9,426 bases of DNA from Candidatus Omnitrophota bacterium (GTDB taxonomy: Bacteria; Hinthialibacterota; Hinthialibacteria; Hinthialibacterales; JAKPRU01). This document shows, piece by piece, positions 1-6,734 of the stretch. The notes beneath the pieces are model-generated. The model was not told where the DNA came from, searched no databases, and saw only the letters and a program-made list of their open reading frames with translations. Every line of letters starts with the position of its first letter. The stretch's first letter is position 1. A program made the translations under genes and the position numbers. Location: NCBI GenBank assembly GCA_029557025.1, contig JAKPRU010000566.1, positions 1 through 9,426 of the forward strand, written 5' to 3'.

Positions 1-1
1 A

Positions 2-994
2 CACTTGCATGACAATGATTCGGTCGAACGGTATTTCGGCTGTGAGCATTTTCATTGTCTGCCAAACCGGATGGACCCTTATCCGCCCTTCTCCTATGAA
101 ATCCTTGAAGAGCGTCCGCGGACCCGCATCGTACGATATGAGGATGGCGTGATCGCGGAGGTCAATACCGACGGCGGGTCCTCCATACCGCACTATATCG
201 AATTCCCGATCAAGGACCGCCGGACTTGGCAGGCTTTCAAGGAACGTCTCGATCCCCGCGATCCAAGCCGATTTGACTACGATCTCAATCAGGTGAAAGC
301 GGATGCACGCGCCTCACAGGAAGCCGTGGCTATCTATATCGGCTCCTTATTCGGGGTACTTCGAAATTGGACCGGCTTTGAACAAATCTGCTATCTCATT
401 TATGACGATCGCGATCTGGTGGAGGAAATGGTGGAGCATCTATGCAACCTGATCATCTCGGTCATCGAGCCTCTGCTGAAAGAAGTTGAGATTGATGTCG
501 CCTGCGGCTGGGAGGATATCTGTTTCAATCACGGCCCGATGATCTCCCCGCAGGATTTCCGCGCGATTCTTTACCCGCGCTATCGGCGCATCGCCAACCT
601 TCTCCACAGACACGGGGTTACAGTCATCTATACGGATTGCGACGGCAATATCTGTCCGGTCGTGCCGATCTGGATGGAAGCGGGGTACAACTGCATGTTC
701 CCTGTGGAGGTCCATGCCGGTACGGACCCGGTTGCGCTTCGACGAGAATACGGCAAGGACCTCCTGCTGATCGGCGGATATAACAAACACAAGTTGGAAT
801 CGAAATCAGAGACCCTGGCGGAATGGAAACGCCTGGAACCTGTTGTCACCGAAGGCGGGTTTATTCCGCATGTGGACCACCGCGTCCCCGCCAATGTCGA
901 TTATGAAAATTACCTGTATTATATGAAATGCAAAAAAGAGATATTCGGGATTGAGACGATCGACGTACCGGGGCTGGAGAGCGCAGGGAAATAA
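2..994 (+). CDS. URO-D superfamily protein (non-heme type), 5' end cut off by window
   Basis: The reading frame is open to the window edge and its first in-window start-like codon is only a TTG at 5, so the true start lies upstream. URO-D proteins run about 340-370 residues; about 330 are visible, so a few dozen N-terminal residues are missing. Counting from the TTG, the visible landmarks are an acidic helix region with EDICFNHGPMISP (about 170-182), TDCDGN (210-215), PVEVHAGTDP (233-242), GGYNK (257-261) and GGFIPHVDHRVP (284-295). This pattern is that of the large uncharacterised URO-D-like group related to MtaA/CmuA corrinoid methyltransferases. It is not that of heme-pathway HemE. Known relatives move methyl groups to or from cobalamin or coenzyme M, but no corrinoid protein is adjacent, so the substrate cannot be named. 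It is probably a soluble cytoplasmic TIM barrel. The gene ends in TAA just before a hairpin terminator. The family is confident; the function is open. Confidence 0.85.
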   Translation, partial: HLHDNDSVERYFGCEHFHCLPNRMDPYPPFSYEILEERPRTRIVRYEDGVIAEVNTDGGSSIPHYIEFPIKDRRTWQAFKERLDPRDPSRFDYDLNQVKADARASQEAVAIYIGSLFGVLRNWTGFEQICYLIYDDRDLVEEMVEHLCNLIISVIEPLLKEVEIDVACGWEDICFNHGPMISPQDFRAILYPRYRRIANLLHRHGVTVIYTDCDGNICPVVPIWMEAGYNCMFPVEVHAGTDPVALRREYGKDLLLIGGYNKHKLESKSETLAEWKRLEPVVTEGGFIPHVDHRVPANVDYENYLYYMKCKKEIFGIETIDVPGLESAGK

Positions 995-999
995 GGGAG

Positions 1000-1024
1000 C
1001 GGGGGCATCTTGCCCCCGGTTCTT
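1000..1024 (+). terminator. Intrinsic terminator of the URO-D-like gene
   Basis: An 8-bp perfect stem, CGGGGGCA (1000-1007) pairing with TGCCCCCG (1011-1018), closes a TCT loop and is followed by the T-rich stretch GTTCTTT. It begins 5 bases after the TAA stop. The T-tract is short, so termination may be only moderately strong. Confidence 0.7.
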
Positions 1025-1030
1025 TATGGC

Positions 1031-1136
1031 GAGCCTCCCTCCGGCGGGGCCGGTGATTGTGTGCTTCCCGCCCTTCTTTGCCGGGCAGGGACACCTGGCC
1101 CACTGGTGGGACAGGCCTCTGTGCCTGTCGATGGGC
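1031..1136. repeat. Direct repeat copy 1 (106 bp, palindrome-rich intergenic element)
   Basis: This copy matches 1149-1254 over 106 bases with only two differences by eye: G versus A in the GTGTRCTTCC segment, and A versus G in the GGGACRCCTGG segment. It holds several small hairpins. CCGGC-GGG-GCCGG lies at 1041-1053. CCTG-g-CCCA-CTGG-TGGG-a-CAGG lies at 1094-1115, and GACAGGC-CTCTGT-GCCTGTC at 1110-1129. The last two share bases 1110-1115, so they are mutually exclusive folds. The copy starts 36 bases after the upstream stop codon and has no plausible coding content. It looks like a dispersed REP-type intergenic element, which a genome-wide search could confirm. Confidence 0.85.
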
Positions 1137-1148
1137 GAACTTTCTTAG

Positions 1149-1254
1149 GAGCCTCCCTCCGGCGGGGCCGGTGATTGTGTACTTCCCGCCCTTCTTTGCC
1201 GGGCAGGGACGCCTGGCCCACTGGTGGGACAGGCCTCTGTGCCTGTCGATGGGC
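1149..1254. repeat. Direct repeat copy 2 (106 bp, palindrome-rich intergenic element)
   Basis: This second copy has the same orientation at a 118-base offset, separated from copy 1 by only 12 unrelated bases (1137-1148). It carries the same hairpins: CCGGC/GCCGG at 1159-1171, the CCTG...CAGG hairpin at 1212-1233 and GACAGGC/GCCTGTC at 1228-1247. The near identity of the copies suggests a recent tandem duplication or ongoing copying. The rest of the gap before fmt (1255-1343) is its leader, in which no convincing promoter was seen. Confidence 0.85.
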
Positions 1255-1327
1255 CGAAGGGAGAAATCTCATTTAAGCTCCCAACCTTGGTATCAGCTTG
1301 CAATGACGGTTGTGACCGAGCTTTCTC

Positions 1328-1334
1328 AGGAGGT
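1328..1334 (+). promoter_or_regulatory. Shine-Dalgarno of fmt
   Basis: AGGAGGT lies 9 bases before the ATG at 1344. It fixes the fmt start there and rules out the longer in-frame extension that would run back through the repeat region. Confidence 0.85.
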
Positions 1335-1343
1335 GGCGCGTTT

Positions 1344-2288
1344 ATGATTCCCATTGTTTTCTTCGGTACACCCGAGTTTGCCTGTCCGACTCTTCAGAGG
1401 CTGATCGAGAGTCCATCTGTCGAGGTCAGGGGTGTTGTAACCCAGCCTGATCGCCCGCGTGGTCGCGGGCACAGGGTTCTGCCTCCACCTGTGAAAGTGC
1501 TTGCAATGAAGCATGGGGTCCCGGTCCTTCAGCCGGAGTCTCTTGTTGACCCGGTGGTTCTTCCCTGGATTCGGAAAGCCGCCCCCGAAATCATCGTCGT
1601 GGTCGCCTACGCGGGAAAAGTTCCCTGCCACATGCTGAAACTCCCTCCGAAAGGATGTCTCAATCTGCACCCGTCGCTTCTTCCGCGATATCGCGGGGCC
1701 GCTCCGATTCAACGGGCGTTGATGAACGGCGAAACCGAAACAGGCAACTCCACCATGTACCTTTCAGACGAGTGGGATGCGGGCGACCTGATTTACCAGG
1801 AATCCGAACCGATTCGGCCGGATGACAACTACGGTTCCCTCTCCGAACGGCTGGCCCGGAAGGGTGCGGACCTCATGCTCCGATCCGTTCTGGATGTGTA
1901 CGCGGGCACGGCTCCCCGAAATCCACAGGATGAGAGTCAGGTCACTTGGGCTAGGCTGATTCGCCCCGAACATGAAATCCTTGACTGGTCGAAACCGGCA
2001 ACGGATCTCCATAATCAGGTCCGCGCTCTCGCCCCGGAACCCTGTGCCCGCACATCCTGCAAGGGAACAATCTGGAAAATCCTGCGCACCGAGGTTCCTT
2101 ATGCAATCTCCCACGAAATTCCGGGAACCGTCGTGCATACATCGTTCAACACCATCCGTGTGAGTACAGGGAACGGCGTCCTGGAAATCCTGGAACTCCA
2201 GCCCGCCGGAAAGAAAGCCATGACTGTCGATGCTTTTTTGCGCGGACATCGATTGGAATACGGAACACGGTTGGGGGAAATCGGATAA
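1344..2288 (+). CDS. fmt: Methionyl-tRNA formyltransferase
   Basis: The enzyme transfers a formyl group from 10-formyltetrahydrofolate to Met-tRNAfMet for bacterial translation initiation, in the cytoplasm. The 314 residues fit the family size (E. coli 315). Domains: an N-terminal Rossmann-like formyltransferase opening with FFGTPEFA (6-13); the tRNA-contacting loop TQPDRPRGRG (33-42); the signature NLHPSLLPRYRGAAPI (107-122). The catalytic triad Asn107, His109 and Asp145 is intact, Asp145 lying in DEWDAGD (142-148). The C-terminal OB-fold domain is recognisable from ILDWSKPA and QPAGKKAM onward. The segment TGNSTMYLSDEW (133-144) departs from the usual TGVTIM..D.G, but key residues remain. 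The ATG is preceded by a near-perfect Shine-Dalgarno. No def (peptide deformylase) gene lies beside it here, unlike the common def-fmt pair. The gene converges on the next one with a 14-base gap and no visible terminator. Confidence 0.97.
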   Translation: MIPIVFFGTPEFACPTLQRLIESPSVEVRGVVTQPDRPRGRGHRVLPPPVKVLAMKHGVPVLQPESLVDPVVLPWIRKAAPEIIVVVAYAGKVPCHMLKLPPKGCLNLHPSLLPRYRGAAPIQRALMNGETETGNSTMYLSDEWDAGDLIYQESEPIRPDDNYGSLSERLARKGADLMLRSVLDVYAGTAPRNPQDESQVTWARLIRPEHEILDWSKPATDLHNQVRALAPEPCARTSCKGTIWKILRTEVPYAISHEIPGTVVHTSFNTIRVSTGNGVLEILELQPAGKKAMTVDAFLRGHRLEYGTRLGEIG

Positions 2289-2302
2289 ACAGGAGTAACC
2301 TA

Positions 2303-3367
2303 TCATTCATGCCGTTCGGCTGTTGCCATCCGACGCACAACCTTCTTTTTGACCTCTCCAGGCGGGGTCCCTTGAGCAAGCTCTTCTTCTGCGGGAACTT
2401 CTTTCGATTCGGGAGAAGCGTCCAGTTTTCTCGACAGGTCAAGCAGCTCCTTGCCTTCCTCAGAGGGTCCCAGTTCTTCTTCTCTCGACGCCACAATCAC
2501 GGCAAGCCTTTTGCGCTCATGGCTGACCAGCATGGCAAAGCCTACGAAACCCTCCGGTGGTTCTTCAAACTGGTGAAAGGCATAATCCCATCGGCTGGTA
2601 CGGGTCAGTTGCGTTTGTTCCCCAGTCCTTAATCCCTCCTGCATTCTGCCCCTCGACACATTGAGAACATGTTGATACACATTCAGTTCCTGCCGGCATA
2701 AGTCGCGAACACGATCCTGGGCGCGACGGAGATCCTCCATGGTGTACCCCAGCGTTTCCTCCGAGATATCCCCTCGTCTCAGCATCTGTTCCGTAATAAG
2801 TGTCCGCTCGTATAACTCGACATTCTCTGTGAGAACCTTACCCAGACGTTCCCGCTCCTTGAGAAGTTCCTCCACCAGGTCCCCCACGATCTGCTCACAT
2901 CGTTCGAATTCCTTCTTCAGCATCGCATGGTCGCTGGGAAGTTTCTCTTTCAGCCCCTCCAGGGTCACCAGGTCATACGCCACCGACAACACCAGTTGCC
3001 GGAGATTCGCCGTGTGCTGCAAGAGCAACTCCCGAAGAGTCATTTTCCAAATCGGTTGAACAGTCCTTCCGTTTGCCGGGGAACGATTGCGATCGATGGT
3101 TTCCGCGTATTTCTGCACCCCTTCCGGCAGGAGCCAGAATGCCCCATCCGTCCATGCAATACAGGAAAGGTCTTTTCCCGGATACTGCCCCCGTGCAATC
3201 CGATCCTCTCGCGCCATCCGATCCCGGGTTCGCTCAATCCGAGCCCGGTTCAGCTGCCATGGGTCATCCACACCGGTCAATTGCCGAAAGGATGAGTTAT
3301 GAACCTGGACTTCGTAGAGGACAGCCAGGATGGGGTCCGGTGGTATGATGGAATCTTCTGGAGGCAT
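2303..3367 (-). CDS. Hypothetical helical, coiled-coil-rich cytoplasmic protein
   Basis: I do not recognise this 354-residue protein. It has no signal peptide and no membrane segment. An N-terminal part (about 1-105) carries an aromatic stretch, IAWTDGAFWLLPEG (70-83). A long charged helical region (about 108-248) has heptad-like spacing of Leu/Val with Glu/Lys/Arg, as in LVEELLKERERLG, suggesting coiled coil. A short hydrophobic piece follows, GFVGFAMLVSHERKRLAVIVAS (273-294). The tail (about 296-354) is acidic, Glu/Pro-rich, probably disordered, and ends in a basic KKKVVRR cluster. The ATG is the only reasonable start, because an in-frame stop lies seven codons upstream; no good Shine-Dalgarno precedes it. 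The length of this frame and its protein-like composition favour it over the shorter opposite-strand frames. It lies 133 bases downstream of the radical SAM gene on the same strand, so co-transcription is possible but unproven. A scaffold or structural role is a guess only. Confidence 0.75.
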   Translation of the reverse strand: MPPEDSIIPPDPILAVLYEVQVHNSSFRQLTGVDDPWQLNRARIERTRDRMAREDRIARGQYPGKDLSCIAWTDGAFWLLPEGVQKYAETIDRNRSPANGRTVQPIWKMTLRELLLQHTANLRQLVLSVAYDLVTLEGLKEKLPSDHAMLKKEFERCEQIVGDLVEELLKERERLGKVLTENVELYERTLITEQMLRRGDISEETLGYTMEDLRRAQDRVRDLCRQELNVYQHVLNVSRGRMQEGLRTGEQTQLTRTSRWDYAFHQFEEPPEGFVGFAMLVSHERKRLAVIVASREEELGPSEEGKELLDLSRKLDASPESKEVPAEEELAQGTPPGEVKKKVVRRMATAERHE

Positions 3368-3500
3368 GGCAAGATTCGTGACTGATTATTGTCCCGGGAG
3401 TCGGCATTCCCCACCGATTGCCCCATTTCCCGGCTCATGCCCAATCCCCTTTTCTATTCACCACATTAAGACTTGAAACAGCAAACGTCAACTGCACAGT

Positions 3501-4790
3501 CTACTTCGTCCAATCAGTTTTCACGCTTTCCTCAAATTGTTCACGGGGTGGATTAAAATACCCGAATCGCACCTGCGGCAACCTGTGGCGGATGGTGTCT
3601 ACGGCTGTCCGCATCCCTTCTGATCGAGAAAGACTCTCCAATTCCAGGCAGCGAATATACACATCCGGATCGATATTCAGATTCTTCCATTGCACCATGT
3701 GTGTCCCCGTTCTCTCCAGAAACCTTGTGAACGCGTCGATTTCCTCCTGGTGGTCCGTTAAACCGGGGAAAATCAGGTAGTTGATCGACACGTAAAGTCC
3801 TTCCGCCACACCCACTTGCACGGAGGTCTCCACATCCTCAAAGGTGTATCCCTGTGGCTTGTGGTATCGGTGGTAATAGTCCTTCCGAACGCTGTTGATG
3901 CTGATCCGCACGCTATTCAGTCCCGCTTTTGCCAGACGTTGCAGTTTGGCGGGCGCATATCCGTTTGTGTTGAGATGGATTGTCCCGCGCGAAGTCCGGC
4001 CACGCACCTCACGAATCAGCTCCTCCAGGAATTCATCCTCGCAAAGCGGTTCCCCTTCGCATCCCTGACCAAAACTGACCATCGCAAGAGGAGCCTCTTC
4101 CAGGTGAGGCACAATAACCTCCAGTGCTTCTTCGAGAGTGGGTCGGAACGCAATCCGCGCGTGGGAGGCCGGAACGAGGCTCTCCGCAGGCTGGTTCGAA
4201 ATACATCCCTCGCAGGAAGACGGACATTCGCGTGAAACCGGCAGCCCCGCTTCCCACCTCCCAAGAAAATAGTTTTTCGCTGCCAGGCAGTTGTTTTGCA
4301 ACGCGCAATGTGCGAGGTGATTCAGCAGACGGTTCTCGGGGTGTTCATCCAGCTTCTGTCGAACCCGCTCGCGGATGGTCTCCTCATCGAATTCGGCGAG
4401 ATCGCCCTTCGGGTTCTGCTCGATGGGAAACGCCGTGACATAAAACCCATCGTCTCGCCATCCGGCAGCGGAATAAGCCCACAGTGGCAACGGGTCCGCC
4501 GAGGGTTGAGGGCGTCCGTTCGGCAGATGGGAACGCACATATCCCGGTGGGGTGAATGCGCTGACCGCCCAGGTATCCCTGGAACCGACCCGGAATCTTC
4601 CTCGATCCTCAAGCCATCCCACCGGTGTACGATCCGGCAGCGAAAAAATGTCGCTTCCTTCCGGCAGCGGTATCCAGTCCTCCGGTTTGGGCACGACCGG
4701 ATGCACGCCCAATCGCGCAGTTGCCGCAAGTCGTGGTTCGTCATAAATCTGACCGAACCGATCACAGAACAACATTCGTGGATGATCCAT
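3501..4790 (-). CDS. Radical SAM protein of unknown substrate
   Basis: This 429-residue protein belongs to the radical SAM superfamily, which uses a [4Fe-4S] cluster to split S-adenosylmethionine. The cluster motif CPSSCEGC, of CX3CX2C form, sits at Cys189, Cys193 and Cys196, followed by GCEGEPL (243-249, equivalent to the GGEP SAM-binding motif) and HLNTNGY (272-278). These support a complete barrel covering roughly residues 185-400. The motif is unusually far into the protein: about 185 N-terminal residues form a separate segment opening with LFCDRFGQIYDEP. Cys162, Cys168 and the phrase KNYFLGRWEAGLP (172-184) lie just before the cluster. No SPASM-type cysteine array is seen at the C terminus. 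The start is the ATG at 4790, which has GGGAGG 8 bases upstream; a longer in-frame ATG at 4841 lacks such a site. It is divergent from uppS and upstream of the unknown helical protein. It resembles uncharacterised stand-alone radical SAM proteins, and its reaction cannot be named from context. Confidence 0.88.
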   Translation of the reverse strand: MDHPRMLFCDRFGQIYDEPRLAATARLGVHPVVPKPEDWIPLPEGSDIFSLPDRTPVGWLEDRGRFRVGSRDTWAVSAFTPPGYVRSHLPNGRPQPSADPLPLWAYSAAGWRDDGFYVTAFPIEQNPKGDLAEFDEETIRERVRQKLDEHPENRLLNHLAHCALQNNCLAAKNYFLGRWEAGLPVSRECPSSCEGCISNQPAESLVPASHARIAFRPTLEEALEVIVPHLEEAPLAMVSFGQGCEGEPLCEDEFLEELIREVRGRTSRGTIHLNTNGYAPAKLQRLAKAGLNSVRISINSVRKDYYHRYHKPQGYTFEDVETSVQVGVAEGLYVSINYLIFPGLTDHQEEIDAFTRFLERTGTHMVQWKNLNIDPDVYIRCLELESLSRSEGMRTAVDTIRHRLPQVRFGYFNPPREQFEESVKTDWTK

Positions 4791-4798
4791 AATCCCAA

Positions 4799-4804
4799 CC
4801 TCCC
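4799..4804 (-). promoter_or_regulatory. Shine-Dalgarno that fixes the radical SAM gene start
   Basis: On the minus strand GGGAGG lies 8 bases before the ATG at 4790. The longer in-frame ATG at 4841 would place this site inside the coding region and has only a weak CAGG before it. Confidence 0.7.
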
Positions 4805-4831
4805 GCGTTACCTGTAACCTTGTGCTGTCCG

Positions 4832-4860
4832 TTGCAACCATTGCCTGGGAGCGATATTCT
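4832..4860 (+). promoter_or_regulatory. Candidate sigma70-type promoter for uppS
   Basis: TTGCAA (4832-4837) and TATTCT (4855-4860) are separated by 17 bases. Each matches 4 of 6 consensus positions. Transcription would start near 4867 and leave a leader of about 65 bases. The match is weak, so this is only a candidate. Confidence 0.3.
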
Positions 4861-4863
4861 CAA

Positions 4864-4921
4864 CTCGGTGGCTCTTTATTGGGAGTCTACCCACCGAGCG
4901 GGTTCGGAATGTTCCTGGAAC
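4864..4921 (+). promoter_or_regulatory. Inverted repeats in the uppS leader (possible operator or mRNA hairpin)
   Basis: CTCGGTGG (4864-4871) pairs perfectly with CCACCGAG (4891-4898) across 19 bases, in which CTC and GAG can extend the fold. A second small palindrome, GTTCC-T-GGAAC (4911-4921), occupies the place where a Shine-Dalgarno for uppS would be expected. The first begins at the predicted transcription start, so it could be a repressor site or a 5'-UTR hairpin. No regulator can be named. Confidence 0.4.
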
Positions 4922-4931
4922 ACACAAAGTC

Positions 4932-5732
4932 ATGTCGATCGAGGTCATACAAACAACCACGGAAACCCAGGAGGCCACGCTGGAAGAGGCACGCGCCAGG
5001 GGAGTCGATTTGCACCGACTCCCGCGTCATATCGCCGTCATCATGGATGGCAACGGGCGCTGGGCCAAAGCACGCGGAATGCCGCGCATCGAGGGGCACC
5101 GCAACGGAATCAAATCCGTCCGCGAAACCGTCCGGACCTGCCGGGAACTGGAAATCCCCTACCTGACGCTTTATGCCTTCTCCGTCGAGAACTGGAGCCG
5201 TCCCCGCCTGGAAGTTGAAGCGTTGATGCGACTCCTCCACACATTCCTCCTCTCGGAAATCCGTGAAATGAGGGACAACGGCATTCGCCTTCATTCCATC
5301 GGACGCACAAACGATCTGCCCGCCGGTGTACGAAGTGCCCTGGACCAGGCACAGGCGGAGACCGCCGAGTGCAAGACCATGCAACTCAACTTGGCCCTGT
5401 CTTACGGCGGACGGACGGAAATCGTTTCCGCTGCAAGGCGAATTGCCGAAGAGGTTCGGAATGGACGCATTTCAACCGAGGAGATCGACGAGGCGCTGTT
5501 TTCCTCTTACCTCACCACGGCCGGAATCCCCGACCCGGACCTCCTCATCCGAACCAGCGGCGAGTTTCGAGTTTCCAACTTTCTCCTTTGGGAAATCGCC
5601 TACACGGAAATCTGGATTACCCCGGTGTTCTGGCCCGATTTCCGCAAGGAACAATTGTTTAGCGCGATTCTCGATTTCCAGAGGAGAGAGAGGCGTTTTG
5701 GTCGCGTGATTGAGGCGGACGTCGGACTGTAA
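4932..5732 (+). CDS. uppS: Undecaprenyl diphosphate synthase (cis-prenyltransferase)
   Basis: The enzyme condenses farnesyl diphosphate with isopentenyl diphosphate units in cis to make undecaprenyl diphosphate, the lipid carrier for peptidoglycan and surface glycans, at the cytoplasmic membrane face. All family landmarks are present in its 266 residues. HIAVIMDGNGRWA spans 33-45 with catalytic Asp39, and YAFSVENWSRP spans 81-91. SYGGR is at 157-161, and the diphosphate-binding block DLLIRTSGEFRVSNFLLWE (203-221) contains Arg207, Arg213 and Ser215. Glu226 lies in AYTE. The N terminus is about a dozen residues longer than in E. coli UppS (253 residues). The ATG at 4932 is the first in frame and lacks a strong Shine-Dalgarno; only TGGA lies about 12 bases upstream. 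No cdsA, dxr or rseP follows it, unlike in many bacteria; the next gene is convergent, 40 bases away. Confidence 0.97.
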   Translation: MSIEVIQTTTETQEATLEEARARGVDLHRLPRHIAVIMDGNGRWAKARGMPRIEGHRNGIKSVRETVRTCRELEIPYLTLYAFSVENWSRPRLEVEALMRLLHTFLLSEIREMRDNGIRLHSIGRTNDLPAGVRSALDQAQAETAECKTMQLNLALSYGGRTEIVSAARRIAEEVRNGRISTEEIDEALFSSYLTTAGIPDPDLLIRTSGEFRVSNFLLWEIAYTEIWITPVFWPDFRKEQLFSAILDFQRRERRFGRVIEADVGL

Positions 5733-5772
5733 ACGCAATTGCCTAGACAATCGCAGCGGGCCTCGGATATTC

Positions 5773-6720
5773 TCACTTCTTCACCTTCAACCAAGCCTCT
5801 TGCAGCGGTCTCCATCCGATCAACTTGACGCCCGATTCATCAATCACTCGACGCAGTTCCGGGTCCAGCATGATGGCAAGATCGTTGGATCGAATCTTCC
5901 AATTCCCCGTGACCGCTTTCAATTCCTCGTCTTCCTTTCCAACATGCACAATCAGTTGAGAGACCCCCACCGGCAGGTTTCGGATAATATCACAGTACTC
6001 CTTGCGGGTTTCCTCGATACTCTTATGCTCGTAAGATGAATACAGGGTGGTCAGCAGGGGCGCTCCGCTTGCCCGCACTTCTTGGATGAATTCTTCTTTC
6101 AGAAAGTTCCGATCTCCCCATCGTTCGATCACTTGGGGCGTCGGCTCCAACAGCATGAACGGAATGCCGTATTCCTCCGCCACTTTCATAGCGGCCTCCA
6201 GGAACTCTTTCCGCGCATAGATCGTTCCCATGTGTGTATCGATATGGGTCGGTTTCAGGCCCATTTTCAGTGCGCTCTCAACCTGGGCGCGGATTTCGCA
6301 TTCCACTTCCTGGGGTGTTGCATGGGTCGCAACCTCTTCCACACGCCCCCAGAGATACCCGGTCGGGTCCAGCAATCCCGGAACCTGGTTCTTGGGAGCC
6401 ACGGATGACCACCGGTATCCGTGCCATTCGCAGTTTAATGTCAAATGCAGCCCGAAATCCGCCTCCGGGTGGTCCACGCAGTATTTCACAATCTCCGGAA
6501 CCCAGGGGCAGGGCATCATAATGCTCGCTGTGCTGACCACGCCTTTTTCCATCGCCTCAATGGTCGCCATATTCTCCGAATGGCACATTCCGGCATCGTC
6601 CGCATGAATAAGCAGAACCCTTGCATCAGGGCCATATCCCAGACGTTCTTGAAGCGTGTCCGCTCCGGCAGCCATTACAAATCCTCCGATGAGAAATGAA
6701 ATGAAGAATCTTGTATACAC
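5773..6720 (-). CDS. Exported ChbG/YdjC-family carbohydrate deacetylase
   Basis: ChbG/HpnK/YdjC-family enzymes remove acetyl groups from N-acetylated sugars using a metal ion. The 315-residue protein shows the family motifs: HADDAGM (39-45) with the Asp pair 41/42, GLHLTLN (90-96), THIDTHMG (158-165) with metal-ligand-type His159 and His163 around Asp161, and VHVGKED (258-264). The GTG at 6720 has AAGGAGA 7 bases upstream. It adds a short signal peptide: Arg4, a hydrophobic core FFISFLIGGFVMAA, and an AGA|DT cleavage site after residue 20. Export to the periplasm or outside is therefore likely. An in-frame ATG at 6675 also has GGAGGA 6 bases upstream; using it would give a cytoplasmic form, so the location rests on the start choice. 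The substrate is unknown: chitooligosaccharide deacetylation is known for ChbG but not shown here. It is a lone gene, convergent with uppS. Confidence 0.9.
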   Translation of the reverse strand: MYTRFFISFLIGGFVMAAGADTLQERLGYGPDARVLLIHADDAGMCHSENMATIEAMEKGVVSTASIMMPCPWVPEIVKYCVDHPEADFGLHLTLNCEWHGYRWSSVAPKNQVPGLLDPTGYLWGRVEEVATHATPQEVECEIRAQVESALKMGLKPTHIDTHMGTIYARKEFLEAAMKVAEEYGIPFMLLEPTPQVIERWGDRNFLKEEFIQEVRASGAPLLTTLYSSYEHKSIEETRKEYCDIIRNLPVGVSQLIVHVGKEDEELKAVTGNWKIRSNDLAIMLDPELRRVIDESGVKLIGWRPLQEAWLKVKK

Positions 6721-6727
6721 GAGTTGT

Positions 6728-6734
6728 TCTCCTT
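6728..6734 (-). promoter_or_regulatory. Shine-Dalgarno for the GTG start of the deacetylase
   Basis: AAGGAGA on the minus strand lies 7 bases before the GTG at 6720. It supports the signal-peptide form over a longer reading from a GTG at 6750. Confidence 0.65.

Noticed and set aside
2..994. hemE (heme-pathway uroporphyrinogen decarboxylase)
   Set aside because: The visible motifs match the non-heme branch of the superfamily, no other heme genes are near, and the diagnostic N terminus is outside the window.
1031..1254. Possible CRISPR array
   Set aside because: There are only two units of 106 bases with a 12-base gap; repeat and spacer sizes are wrong and no cas genes are present.
1024..1354. 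Several overlapping short open frames on both strands across the direct repeats
   Set aside because: They run through the palindromic repeats, duplicate one another because the DNA is duplicated, and lack start signals or protein-like composition.
2291..2632. AGGAG followed by an ATG at 2309, suggesting a + strand gene after fmt
   Set aside because: The frame is antisense to the better-supported 354-codon gene, has a 13-base spacing and an unconvincing composition.
4791..4841. Longer start (ATG at 4841) for the radical SAM gene
   Set aside because: The ATG at 4790 has GGGAGG at 8 bases, while the longer form has only a weak site and adds 17 residues ahead of the start supported by that site.
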